Source: Mucilaginibacter gossypiicola
Lineage (GTDB): Bacteria; Bacteroidota; Bacteroidia; Sphingobacteriales; Sphingobacteriaceae
DNA length: 64,000 nt
Assembly: GCF_900110105.1 (NCBI RefSeq)
Contig: NZ_FOCL01000005.1
Coordinates: forward strand, 62,001-126,000
Direction of reading: 5' to 3'
The notes under the pieces: model-generated
Databases searched by the model: none
What the model was told of the DNA's origin: nothing
Seen by the model: only the letters and a program-made list of their open reading frames with translations
Made by a program: the position numbers and the translations under genes
Part shown: piece by piece, positions 41,004 to 49,699 of the stretch
Layout: every line of letters starts with the position of its first letter
Position numbering within the stretch: the first letter of the stretch is position 1

Positions 41004-42068
41004 ATGAAGAACTTACTGCTTACCGTTGCCGGTATTGTTTTCGGCATTACCGTTTGTGCCCAGCAAACCAAAACCTATGCCGAAAAACTTGGCTGGCCAA
41101 AAGGTGCACGTGTAATTATCCTGCATGTTGATGATGCCGGCATGTCGCACGAATCAAACGAGGGGGTGGAGAAAGCTATTGGCGATGGTGTAGCCACATC
41201 AACCAGTGTGATGATGCCCTGTCCCTGGGTACCCGATTTTAAACATTATATGGATCAACATCCGGGCATTGATGCCGGGTTGCATTTAACCCTCACCTCC
41301 GAATGGCAAAATTACCGCTGGGGTCCGCTGGCCGGCAAAGCTACGGTTCCGGGGCTGGTGGATAAAGAGGGTGCGTTCTGGCCGGGAGTGGTCGCCGTTT
41401 ATTTCCATGCTACTGCCGATGAGATTGATAAGGAAATCCGAGCCCAGCTTGACCGTGCCTTAACCATGGGCTTTACGCCAACACATCTCGACTCACATAT
41501 GGGAACACTGTTTGCAAAACCCGCTTTCCTCGAAAAATATATTAACCTGGGTATCGAAAAGAAGATTCCCGTAATGCTGCCCGGTGGAGAAGACTTGTTT
41601 TATCGGGCCGAAGCAAAAAATGCAACAATAGCACAGCTTAAAAAAGACGGTAAATACACCGAAGGCATGACTATCCCCGAACCGGCAGAACTGAACAAAG
41701 TGAGGGAACTTGGCGAACTGGTGTGGAAAGGTGGTTTGCCTGTATTGGATGATCTTGATAACTCGAGCTATGACTGGGTAATGCCTGATATTGAAAAAGC
41801 TACCGATAAAGAATTGCAAAAATGGTATACCGACCACTATATCGAAAATTTTGATCGCTTTTCGCCCGGGTTAACTATGGTGCTGATGCACTGCACGCAG
41901 CCATCGCCGCAGTTTAAAAATATATGTAATGAAGGCCAGAAGCGAAAAGGCGACCTGCTGGCTATGACCGATCCGCGGCTGAAAGCCTATCTTAAACAAA
42001 AGGGCTTTATTTTAACTACATGGAAAGAGGTGATGGAACGGCGGGTTAAAGCGGGAAATGTAGAGTAA
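41004..42068 (+). CDS. Exported ChbG/YdjC-family deacetylase-like protein
   Basis: A 354-residue protein with a signal peptide (LLTVAGIVFGITVCAQQ). It belongs to the YdjC/ChbG deacetylase family: metal residues in VIILHVDDAGMSHESNEGVEKAI (Asp-Asp), DAGLHLTLTSEW (His) and TPTHLDSHMGTLFA (HxxxH), with a C-terminal MVLMHCTQPS. ChbG removes acetyl groups from chitooligosaccharides in enterobacteria. Export here points to an extracellular or periplasmic sugar substrate. Single gene, just before the DUF4143 ATPase operator region. Confidence 0.88.
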   Translation: MKNLLLTVAGIVFGITVCAQQTKTYAEKLGWPKGARVIILHVDDAGMSHESNEGVEKAIGDGVATSTSVMMPCPWVPDFKHYMDQHPGIDAGLHLTLTSEWQNYRWGPLAGKATVPGLVDKEGAFWPGVVAVYFHATADEIDKEIRAQLDRALTMGFTPTHLDSHMGTLFAKPAFLEKYINLGIEKKIPVMLPGGEDLFYRAEAKNATIAQLKKDGKYTEGMTIPEPAELNKVRELGELVWKGGLPVLDDLDNSSYDWVMPDIEKATDKELQKWYTDHYIENFDRFSPGLTMVLMHCTQPSPQFKNICNEGQKRKGDLLAMTDPRLKAYLKQKGFILTTWKEVMERRVKAGNVE

Positions 42069-42084
42069 AATCTAAATATCTTTG

Positions 42085-42132
42085 AATTACTCAATACATT
42101 GAGTAATTTTACTCAGTGTATTGAGTAAAATT
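42085..42132. promoter_or_regulatory. Two helically phased palindromes upstream of the DUF4143 gene
   Basis: First: perfect 24-bp palindrome, arms AATTACTCAAT and ATTGAGTAATT (42085-42108, 2-bp centre). Second: arms AATTTTACTCA and TGAGTAAAATT (42105-42132, 6-bp centre). TACTCA and TTGAGTAA half-sites repeat with a 22-bp offset, close to two helical turns. The second ends 6 bp before the ATG at 42139, covering the ribosome-binding region. This is the layout of an operator for repression. Confidence 0.7.
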
Positions 42133-42138
42133 AATTTT

Positions 42139-43323
42139 ATGTATGAAAGGTCTTATCTCCAATCCTTTATAAAAAGAATTAAGGAACCCCGCCGCTTTAT
42201 TCAGGTAATAATGGGCCCCCGGCAGGTAGGGAAAACTACACTTGTCGGGCAGTTATTGAAAAAAACGGATGTGCCATATGTTTTTGAGTCTGCAGATGCT
42301 ATCTCAGCCTCTAACTCAGTTTGGGTTGATCAACTGTGGGAAAGCGTACGGGTAAAAATGGATCAGCAAGATGCAAAGGAATTTTTGCTGATTATAGACG
42401 AAATTCAAAAGATAAGTAACTGGAGCGAAATTGTTAAGCGTTTATGGGATAAGGATACGCGTGATGACAGGAATCTTAAGGTCATATTATTAGGCTCATC
42501 ACGGTTGTTATTGCAGCAAGGGCTTACCGAATCGCTTGCAGGGCGTTTTGAAAGTACCTATATCAGCCATTGGTCGTTTACCGAGATGCGCGATGCCTTT
42601 GGGTGGAATGCAGATCAGTTTGCCTGGTTTGGTGGCTATCCTGGATCAGCCTCATTAATTGGTGATGAAGAGCGCTGGAAGAATTATATTAATAATTCAT
42701 TAATTGAAACCAGCATATCTAAAGATATTTTGATGCTTACTAGGGTTGATAAACCTGCATTAATGAAAAGGCTGTTCGAATTAGGTTGTCTTTATTCCGG
42801 CCAGATACTTTCGTACACAAAACTTCAGGGCCAACTATTAGATGCGGGAAATACCACCACCTTGTCTCATTATTTAACATTGTTGGATACAGCGGGCTTG
42901 TTGGGAGGGATTGAAAAATATGCTGCCGATATTATCCGCAAGCGCTCATCGAGCCCCAAATTCCAGGTACACAATACTGCGCTGATCAGCGCTCAAAGCA
43001 ACGAGATGTTTAATGAAATTGTTGCCAGCCCTGCAAATTGGGGACGTATTGTTGAATCATCGGTTGGCGCTCATTTAATTAACTTTGCCTTAACTGAGGG
43101 GTTTAAAGTATATTATTGGCGAAGCGGAAATGATGAAGTTGATTTTGTTCTGGAACGCCGGGGTAAAGTTATTGCGCTTGAGGTGAAGAGTAATAATGAT
43201 AAGGAAACAACGGGGATGAAAGAGTTTCAAAAACAGTTTAATCCCAATAAGATATTGCTGATCGGAAAGCAAGGTTTAAGCTGGCAGGAATTTCTGTCAA
43301 TTAATCCTGCCGAACTATTTTAA
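42139..43323 (+). CDS. DUF4143-type AAA ATPase
   Basis: A 394-residue protein with an N-terminal AAA ATPase domain (Walker A in MGPRQVGKTTLVGQLL, Walker B FLLIIDEIQKISNW, sensor LLGSSRLLL) and a C-terminal DUF4143 domain with a PD-(D/E)XK-like ending (YYWRSGNDEVDFVLERRGKVIALEVKSNN). These proteins occur in many bacteria and archaea, and their function is uncertain. The ATG at 42139 is chosen over TTG at 42121, which lies inside the palindrome. The next gene starts 10 bp after its stop. Confidence 0.9.
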   Translation: MYERSYLQSFIKRIKEPRRFIQVIMGPRQVGKTTLVGQLLKKTDVPYVFESADAISASNSVWVDQLWESVRVKMDQQDAKEFLLIIDEIQKISNWSEIVKRLWDKDTRDDRNLKVILLGSSRLLLQQGLTESLAGRFESTYISHWSFTEMRDAFGWNADQFAWFGGYPGSASLIGDEERWKNYINNSLIETSISKDILMLTRVDKPALMKRLFELGCLYSGQILSYTKLQGQLLDAGNTTTLSHYLTLLDTAGLLGGIEKYAADIIRKRSSSPKFQVHNTALISAQSNEMFNEIVASPANWGRIVESSVGAHLINFALTEGFKVYYWRSGNDEVDFVLERRGKVIALEVKSNNDKETTGMKEFQKQFNPNKILLIGKQGLSWQEFLSINPAELF

Positions 43324-43333
43324 CAATCTATTT

Positions 43334-43876
43334 ATGCATATCAACATCTTCGGTGCTTCAGGCTCGGGAGTAACCACGCTCGGGAAGGCTTTAAGTGAAA
43401 AGCTTAGCTATCCATATTTCGACAGCGATCATTATTTCTGGTTTCCTTCCGATCCTCCTTTTACTGAGCGGAGACCTCCTGAAGAAAGAAATACTTTAAT
43501 CAACAAAGAAATGGCCGGTAATGAGAATTGGATCCTTGGCGGTTCCGTTATTAACTGGAATAATAACTGGCAGTTTGACCTGTCGGTATTTTTATATATT
43601 CCACAAGAACTAAGGCTTCAACGCCTAAGGGACAGGGAACATCAACGTTATGGTGACATTATCTATATAGATAAAGAGCGAAACCGGCTTTATAATGAGT
43701 TTATTGATTGGGCGCGGGGCTATGATGAGCTTATTACCAACAGCCGGAGTTTGCATTCGCACAAAAACTGGATGAATAATCTTAAAACGCCTTTGTTGAT
43801 TATTGAAGGGGATACTGCTGTTGAGGAAAGGGTGGAGGTTGTTTTAGGGAAGATTAATGGATTGAAACTCCAATAA
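43334..43876 (+). CDS. P-loop nucleoside-kinase-like protein
   Basis: A 180-residue P-loop NTPase. The Walker A is GASGSGVTTLGKAL, with Val in place of the usual conserved Lys (GxxGxGKS/T becomes GSGVTT). Downstream are YFDSDHYFW, RNTLINKEM and LFLYIPQELRLQRLRDREHQRYG, the LID-like pattern of adenylate/shikimate-kinase-type small kinases. The loss of the P-loop Lys is odd and could reduce or alter catalysis. It is 10 bp downstream of the DUF4143 gene, likely the same operon. Confidence 0.78.
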   Translation: MHINIFGASGSGVTTLGKALSEKLSYPYFDSDHYFWFPSDPPFTERRPPEERNTLINKEMAGNENWILGGSVINWNNNWQFDLSVFLYIPQELRLQRLRDREHQRYGDIIYIDKERNRLYNEFIDWARGYDELITNSRSLHSHKNWMNNLKTPLLIIEGDTAVEERVEVVLGKINGLKLQ

Positions 43877-43903
43877 AAACTTCGAACAGTAAAGGCAAAA
43901 AAA

Positions 43904-44013
43904 TGTCATTGCGAGGTACGAAGCAATCGCACGGAAGCAAATCAGCCCTGTATAGTATGCGATTGCCACGTCGCGCCCAGGCTCATTCCTTCGCTTCGCT
44001 CCTCGCAATGACA
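43904..44013. repeat. Palindromic repeat, TGCGAG family, copy 9
   Basis: A 110-bp element; left TGTCATTGCGAGGTACGAAG, right TCGCTCCTCGCAATGACA. The interior has the GATTGCCACGTCGCGCCC variant, as in copy 3. It lies in the convergent gap between the P-loop protein gene and lolA. Confidence 0.86.
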
Positions 44014-44102
44014 TGATTTCATTAGGTGTTAAAGCTTTATCCAATTATAATGTTTTTATCTTTTTACTTGTAGCAAATAAGCCGGGCACGGCTTTAATTA
44101 AA

Positions 44103-44128
44103 AAAGCGGGAGGTTTACCTCCCGCTTT
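44103..44128. terminator. Bidirectional intrinsic terminator
   Basis: An 11-bp stem AAAGCGGGAGG (44103-44113) with CCTCCCGCTTT (44118-44128) and a 4-nt loop. Flanking A and T runs serve the lolA gene on the minus strand. Confidence 0.88.
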
Positions 44129-44159
44129 AAAATATCTCAAATCTCACATCTAAAAAAGC

Positions 44160-44837
44160 CTACCTCAAATCTACCAATTCAACACCGGGGTGGCCTTTGG
44201 CATCCCAGGCAAAAGTAGCGTCGGGTGCAGGTACATTGGGCGTAAAGGTACGTACAGTATAAGTATACCTGTTGCCGTTTTTATCAAACAATAAAGCGCT
44301 GTAGAGTTGTTTTTTTACTTTATCGATAGTAAGCTTCACCTTAAAAATGGCTTTTTTATCATCTTCGGGTGTAAGCTCTATGTTTTGATAAACTTTGCCT
44401 GCTATCTTTTGTTCGCCGGTGTATAGGTATTTAAAACCTTTTTCATACATAGTGAAGATCTGGGCCGGGTTGTTTAATCCATCGCCGCTTTTGTCGGCGT
44501 CGCTTACCTGTACTTCTTTATCTTTTTTAAGGTATGTCCACTGGTTTTTACCGTCGCTCAGTATCTCTTTGTCTACTTCGGGTTTTGCGGCTGCGCTATA
44601 AAGCGTAACCCGGTATTTACCGGTTTTTGCCCTCGATATCAATGTGCCGGTTTGTGTTTCTTTAATATTGGCCTGTTGGTTGTTAAGGCTAAAGGTAAAG
44701 TCGGTTTTAATGACGTCGTATGAACGGTATTTTTGGCTTACCTCATTTAAAATAGCTTTTGCCTGGCTGTCTTTTTGTGCAAAAGCGGTGCTGTACGTAC
44801 TTATTGCTAAAATGGTATATGCTATGATCTTTTTCAT
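44160..44837 (-). CDS. lolA: Outer-membrane lipoprotein carrier protein LolA-like
   Basis: A 225-residue exported protein with a signal peptide (AYTILAISTYSTAFAQ). The LolA-like fold is indicated by AKAILNEVSQKYRSYDVIKTDFTFSLNN, TGTLISRAKTGKYRV, ILSDGKNQWTYLKKDKEVQVSDADKS and LTIDKVKKQLYSALLFDKNGNRYTYTVRTF. LolA ferries lipoproteins across the periplasm. It lies 69 bp downstream of ftsK on the same strand and ends at a strong terminator, so ftsK-lolA is likely one operon, a common arrangement. Confidence 0.88.
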   Translation of the reverse strand: MKKIIAYTILAISTYSTAFAQKDSQAKAILNEVSQKYRSYDVIKTDFTFSLNNQQANIKETQTGTLISRAKTGKYRVTLYSAAAKPEVDKEILSDGKNQWTYLKKDKEVQVSDADKSGDGLNNPAQIFTMYEKGFKYLYTGEQKIAGKVYQNIELTPEDDKKAIFKVKLTIDKVKKQLYSALLFDKNGNRYTYTVRTFTPNVPAPDATFAWDAKGHPGVELVDLR

Positions 44838-44906
44838 TCAGTTTTATTCAACAACAACTATTGTCATTAATAGTTATCGGATTAGAGTAATTAAATTTTG
44901 CTTGGT

Positions 44907-47531
44907 TTAATCTTTAATTGGTTTTTGCAGTGTTTCCAGGTAGCGCTCAAGGCTGTACTCGTCGGGATATAGCACATCACGGGCTTTACTGCCTTCAAAC
45001 GGACCTACAATGCCGGCTGCCTCTAACTGGTCAATAATACGTCCTGCGCGGTTATAACCCAGTTTCATTTTACGCTGAATAAGCGATGTTGACCCCTGCT
45101 GATGCAGTACAATAAGGCGGGCAGCTTCCTCAAACATCGGGTCGCGGTCATCAGGATCGTATTCTTTGGCTCCACTGCTCGCTTCGCCCTCTCCAACATA
45201 TTCCGGTAAGTACATGGCCGATGGGTAGCCCTTCTGGTTGCCGATAAAATCTGATATGGCTTCAACCTCGGGAGTATCTACAAAGGCGCACTGCAAACGG
45301 ATCAGATCGCTGCCTGTTGAGAACAACATATCCCCGCGGCCAATCAGCTGATCGGCGCCACCGGCATCAAGGATAGTACGTGAGTCGATCTTCGACAATA
45401 CCCGGAATGCCAGCCTCGACGGGAAGTTGGCTTTAATAGTACCCGTTATGATATTTACAGAAGGACGCTGCGTGGCAATAACCAAATGGATCCCCACCGC
45501 ACGGGCCAGCTGCGCAATACGGGCAATGGGCATTTCTACTTCTTTACCGGCGGTCATCATTAAATCGGCAAACTCGTCAATCACCAGTACAATGAAAGGC
45601 AGGTAACGATGTTTTTCCGGATCGCTGATCTTACGGTTTACAAATTTGGCGTTATATTCTTTCAGGTTACGTACCTGTGCATCTTTCAGCAGGTCATAAC
45701 GCTGGTCCATCTCAATACAAAGCGAATTAAGGGTATTAACCACTTTCTTAGTATCGGTAATGATCGCATCGCCGTCATCAGGCAGTTTAGCTAAAAAGTG
45801 CCTTTCTATCTTACGGAACAAAGTAAGCTCCACCTTTTTAGGGTCAACCAGTACAAACTTGAGTTCGGCGGGGTGTTTTTTATAAAGTAACGATACCAGG
45901 ATGGCGTTAATACCAACCGATTTACCCTGGCCGGTAGCACCGGCAACCAGTAAGTGGGGCATCTTGGCCAAATCCGCAATAAATACTTCATTGGAGATAG
46001 TTTTGCCTAAGGCGATAGGCAGATCCATCGTAGTATTTTGGTATTTTTCTGTCGATAGGATTGAGCGCATCGAAACCATTTCAGGGTTCTGGTTAGGCAC
46101 TTCAATACCGATGGTACCCTTGCCCGGCATAGGGGCAATGATACGGATACCCAAAGCGGCTAAGCTTAATGCGATATCATCTTCCAGGTTCTTGATCTTG
46201 CTGATACGTACACCGGGAGCTGGAATGATCTCGTATAAGGTAACTGTTGGGCCGATAGTTGCCTTGATCTTATCAATCTCAATGTTATAGTGGTTCAGCG
46301 TTTCAACAATCTTGTTTTTGTTGGCTTCCAGCTCTTCGGCATTAACCGAAATCTTGTTTGAACCGTGGTTTTCCAACAACTCGATATGTGGTAATTTATA
46401 TGAGGCAAGATCAAGCTTATGGTCATAAACGCCAAATTTACTTAGCAGATCATCCTTCTTTGCTTCATCGGCTTGTTCAACGCTTAGCTCGGGCAGGGGT
46501 CTGCTGGTATCGATAGTAAGGGGAATCTCTTCCTCTTCTTCAGGTTCATGTTTAATGGTATTTTCGGGACGTAAAACCACGGGTTCATGAAACGATGGCG
46601 TTTGCTCCATGGGCGGCTGGCGTAATGGATCCGGCCTCAACGGCTCCTGCCTTAATGGTTCCCGCACCATTGGTTCGGGCATAATGTGGCTTACATGGGT
46701 TTCACGGATATTGTTATTGCCCCGCGGCCACTCAAGCGGCGTAGATGGTTCTTCGTCTATCAGTTCAACCGGTTCGGGAGCTATCTCATCAACCTCCATA
46801 GCCGTAACCGTACGTTTTTGGCGCTGCGGTATTTTAAAATCTATATTATAAGCTATTACCAGTACGGTAAGGGCTAAAAACACCAGCAGACCGCCGGTGC
46901 CGGCTTCGCCTATTTGTGCTGCAAGCAAGCGATTACTCCAAAAGCCAAAGCCGCCCTCAAGATAGTGCGGATAATCAATTATAAATGAGTGAAAGTAAGC
47001 TATAGCTACAGAAATAAAAACAATGCTGAATAACGAATAGGCCAGTGTTTTACGGATAGAAAATAATCTTGCTTTAAAAAGCAGGCGATATCCAACAACG
47101 AAAAATATAAAAATAAACAGGAATGAAGCCACACCAAACCACTCATAAATGAACTGGTTTGACAGCAAAGCGCCAAACTTGCCCAGCCAGTTTTGAGCCC
47201 TTATGGTAGGATCGCTCAGGTCGGCAATTTCATGAACTGTAGTGCCTGTTGACAGGTTATGCCAGCCTCCGTTTGTTTTAGAAATATAGCTTTGATCTTC
47301 TTGCCATGTAAACAGGTACGATGTAAAAGCGATGAGAAAAAAAACAGATAATAACAGCGAAAACAACCCCGCTATTTTAACAGCCTTGGCGTTTTCATAG
47401 TCAAAGTCAAAACTGGGCAGTTTAGGTAATTTCCTGCCTTTCGCCCGTTCCTGTTCGGCCTTGCCGCTTTGGCGTGGCTGATTTTCTCCCTTGAAATTAT
47501 TTGATCTAAACTGGTTTCCTTTTGCCGGCAT
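44907..47531 (-). CDS. ftsK: DNA translocase FtsK
   Basis: An 874-residue FtsK/SpoIIIE. The N-terminal domain has four membrane helices (~40-230); a Pro/Glu-rich linker follows (~250-345), with repeated 'PLRQEPLRPDPLRQPP' proline motifs. The alpha domain is at ~390-490 and the motor at ~490-800, with Walker A GATGQGKSVG (Lys537), Walker B VLVIDEFADLM and IATQRPSVNIITGTIKANFPSRLAFRV. The C-terminal gamma winged helix (~815-874, TSLIQRKMKLGYNRAGRIIDQLEAAGIVGP) reads polar DNA motifs. It pumps DNA at the septum during division. The ATG at 47531 is used instead of a GTG at 47576. Confidence 0.95.
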   Translation of the reverse strand: MPAKGNQFRSNNFKGENQPRQSGKAEQERAKGRKLPKLPSFDFDYENAKAVKIAGLFSLLLSVFFLIAFTSYLFTWQEDQSYISKTNGGWHNLSTGTTVHEIADLSDPTIRAQNWLGKFGALLSNQFIYEWFGVASFLFIFIFFVVGYRLLFKARLFSIRKTLAYSLFSIVFISVAIAYFHSFIIDYPHYLEGGFGFWSNRLLAAQIGEAGTGGLLVFLALTVLVIAYNIDFKIPQRQKRTVTAMEVDEIAPEPVELIDEEPSTPLEWPRGNNNIRETHVSHIMPEPMVREPLRQEPLRPDPLRQPPMEQTPSFHEPVVLRPENTIKHEPEEEEEIPLTIDTSRPLPELSVEQADEAKKDDLLSKFGVYDHKLDLASYKLPHIELLENHGSNKISVNAEELEANKNKIVETLNHYNIEIDKIKATIGPTVTLYEIIPAPGVRISKIKNLEDDIALSLAALGIRIIAPMPGKGTIGIEVPNQNPEMVSMRSILSTEKYQNTTMDLPIALGKTISNEVFIADLAKMPHLLVAGATGQGKSVGINAILVSLLYKKHPAELKFVLVDPKKVELTLFRKIERHFLAKLPDDGDAIITDTKKVVNTLNSLCIEMDQRYDLLKDAQVRNLKEYNAKFVNRKISDPEKHRYLPFIVLVIDEFADLMMTAGKEVEMPIARIAQLARAVGIHLVIATQRPSVNIITGTIKANFPSRLAFRVLSKIDSRTILDAGGADQLIGRGDMLFSTGSDLIRLQCAFVDTPEVEAISDFIGNQKGYPSAMYLPEYVGEGEASSGAKEYDPDDRDPMFEEAARLIVLHQQGSTSLIQRKMKLGYNRAGRIIDQLEAAGIVGPFEGSKARDVLYPDEYSLERYLETLQKPIKD

Positions 47532-47805
47532 CCTGATGTAACAATCGTTTATGTGCAAACTTACGTAAAATTTCACCTATGTAAACTTTGCTGTTACACC
47601 GGGTAAATATTTTATATAAGATTCGTTAACCTGCCAAAAATTACAGGCCGAATGAATATAAAGTTAACAGATTATATAACTTATTGGTAACATTTTTAAT
47701 TTTTTAGTATAATTGAAAAACTGCATTTACCTGTAACATAAAACGTAACTTTAACAAAGCACGTACAACAGCTGCGTAATAGTAAACGCTTTACTTAACT
47801 AAGTA

Positions 47806-48453
47806 ATGAGCATAGAAAGACTGGAAGAATACATTGCATCAGCCGATTTAGATAGTATTAACACCCTGCTCGGTCGCGACCGGGCACTGGCTACCCAAAA
47901 AACGAGCCTTAAGGTGTCGCCGCTTATGCTTTCGTGCTATTATAAAAAGCCTGAGGTTACTAACTTGTTGTTAAGTTATGTGAGCGATGTTAGTTTATTT
48001 GAAGCTGCCGCCGCCGGTAAATTTGATAAGGTTGCCCACTTGGTTGGTATCAACCCTAACTCGCTTGATGATTATGCCGATGATGGCTTTACCGCTCTTG
48101 GCCTGGCCTGTTATTTTGGGCAGTTTGATGTGGCCAGATACCTGGTGTTGAAAGGTGCAAGTGTTAATTTGCAGTCAAACAACGGTTTCAACGTATTCCC
48201 TATCCATTCGGCAGCTGCCGGAAACTATACCGAAATAGCCCGGATGCTTATTGAAAATGGTGCCAAGGTAAACGTGGTGCAGCAAGCGGGTGCTACGCCT
48301 CTGCATTCGGCTGCGCAAAACGGCAACCTGGAGCTGATCATTTTACTGTTGGAAAGTGGCGCTGAGGTTTTTACCCGGATGGAAGGCGGCAAACTCCCTG
48401 CTGATCTGGCCCGCGAAAAAGGCTTTGAAGAGATAGCCGATATTTTGAGTTGA
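47806..48453 (+). CDS. Ankyrin-repeat protein
   Basis: A 215-residue cytoplasmic protein made of five or six ankyrin repeats. The clearest are ~80-110 (DGFTALGLACYFGQFDVARYLVLKGASVN), ~113-145 (FNVFPIHSAAAGNYTEIARMLIENGAKVN) and ~147-180 (AGATPLHSAAQNGNLELIILLLESGAEV). Earlier repeats are degenerate. Ankyrin repeats bind proteins. No partner is evident; the gene is divergent from ftsK. Confidence 0.9.
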   Translation: MSIERLEEYIASADLDSINTLLGRDRALATQKTSLKVSPLMLSCYYKKPEVTNLLLSYVSDVSLFEAAAAGKFDKVAHLVGINPNSLDDYADDGFTALGLACYFGQFDVARYLVLKGASVNLQSNNGFNVFPIHSAAAGNYTEIARMLIENGAKVNVVQQAGATPLHSAAQNGNLELIILLLESGAEVFTRMEGGKLPADLAREKGFEEIADILS

Positions 48454-48570
48454 TGTTTAAACGCTTAATTTTAAATTAGTTAAACAATAGGTGTTTATCA
48501 CCTATTAGCATTTTTCGGACTTGTTGTGTCGGGTGCTTTTATATATTTGTAATAACCTGAATTATAACAA

Positions 48571-49554
48571 ATGAAAGAAATAGCGCTGCTTATTCATGAG
48601 GATATTAATCTTTCAACCATATCGGGCGTGTTGGATATGGTGAGGCATACTAACCGTTTTTTGGTAGAAAGCGGCAAAGCCGAAGCCTTTAGCGTAATGC
48701 TTGTAGGCGAAAAAATAAACAATAACCTGCTTTATTTCCCCGCTCAGTTTACCGGTTTTAAAACCATCGATGAGATCAAAAATATCGATCTGGTAATTGC
48801 TCCTGCGTTTTATGGTCCGCCTGATTTGGTGATGCGTAAAAACAAAAATCTGATAGACTTTATAAGGAACATGTACGATAAAGGCTCAGAAGTAGCCAGC
48901 CTGTGCTTTGGCAGTTATTTTTTGGCCGAAGCCGGAGTGCTTGACGGTAAACCATGTACAACCCATTGGGTTGCTGTTGATGATATGAAACGGCGCTACC
49001 CCAAAGTGGAAATTTTACCGGATATGGTGACCACTGATAAAGACGGTACTTATACCAGTGGGGGAGCTTTCTCAAGCATGAACCTGGTACTGTACCTTAT
49101 TGAAAAATATTGTGGCAGGGATACCGGCATTTGGGCCAGTAAAATGTTTTCGCTGGATATTGACCGTACCAGCCAGGCACATTTTAAGGTGTTTGAAGGG
49201 CAGCATCAGCATGAAGACCAGGAAATTATGCGTTCACAGCTGTTTATCGAAAACAATTATCATCTGCCTATTTCGGTAGAGGAGATTGCCGGGCAAACTA
49301 ATATGAGCAAGCGTAATTTTATTCGGCGTTTTAAAAGCGCCACACAAAATACCCCGATGGAATACCTGCAAAAGGTAAAGATCGAGTCAGTAAAAAAGGG
49401 CCTTGAGAAAACTAATTTTAATATCAGTGAACTGATGTATAAAGTTGGTTATAACGATTTAAAAACTTTCAGAAAGATCTTTAAACGGATAACAGGATTA
49501 ACCCCGCAGGATTACCGGAGTAAGTACTGCCGAAGAGCAGTGCTGGAGAATTAG
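48571..49554 (+). CDS. GlxA-type transcriptional regulator (DJ-1/PfpI plus AraC)
   Basis: A 327-residue regulator. The N-terminal DJ-1/PfpI domain spans ~1-190; the nucleophile-elbow region is EVASLCFGSYFLAEAGVLDGKPCTTHW (Cys present). The C-terminal AraC HTH pair spans ~225-325: LPISVEEIAGQTNMSKRNFIRRFKSATQNTPMEYLQKVK, then ISELMYKVGYNDLKTFRKIFKRITGLTPQDYRSKY. Such regulators control amino acid or nitrogen compound genes in other bacteria; the target here is not known. Single gene, with repeat copy 10 after it. Confidence 0.93.
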   Translation: MKEIALLIHEDINLSTISGVLDMVRHTNRFLVESGKAEAFSVMLVGEKINNNLLYFPAQFTGFKTIDEIKNIDLVIAPAFYGPPDLVMRKNKNLIDFIRNMYDKGSEVASLCFGSYFLAEAGVLDGKPCTTHWVAVDDMKRRYPKVEILPDMVTTDKDGTYTSGGAFSSMNLVLYLIEKYCGRDTGIWASKMFSLDIDRTSQAHFKVFEGQHQHEDQEIMRSQLFIENNYHLPISVEEIAGQTNMSKRNFIRRFKSATQNTPMEYLQKVKIESVKKGLEKTNFNISELMYKVGYNDLKTFRKIFKRITGLTPQDYRSKYCRRAVLEN

Positions 49555-49583
49555 GAGAGGATGCTCAAAAGTGCCTCTCCGCG

Positions 49584-49678
49584 CGTCATTGCGAGGAACG
49601 AAGCAATCGCGAAGTGACATAGCGGCTACGCAAATCCGCTCTGTAAAGTTGGGGATTGCTTCGTACCTCGCAATGACG
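49584..49678. repeat. Palindromic repeat, TGCGAG family, copy 10
   Basis: A 95-bp palindrome, CGTCATTGCGAGGAACGAAG at one end and the TACCTCGCAATGACG variant at the other. The centre differs from the 82-bp copies (AGCGGCTACGCAAATCCGCT). It lies in the convergent gap between the GlxA-type and hydroxylase genes. Confidence 0.88.
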
Positions 49679-49699
49679 GTTTGGGAAGAGTATTAGCGT

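Noticed and set aside
42121..42138. TTG start six codons upstream for the DUF4143 gene
   Set aside because: It falls inside the second palindrome, and the ATG at 42139 gives the usual family start.
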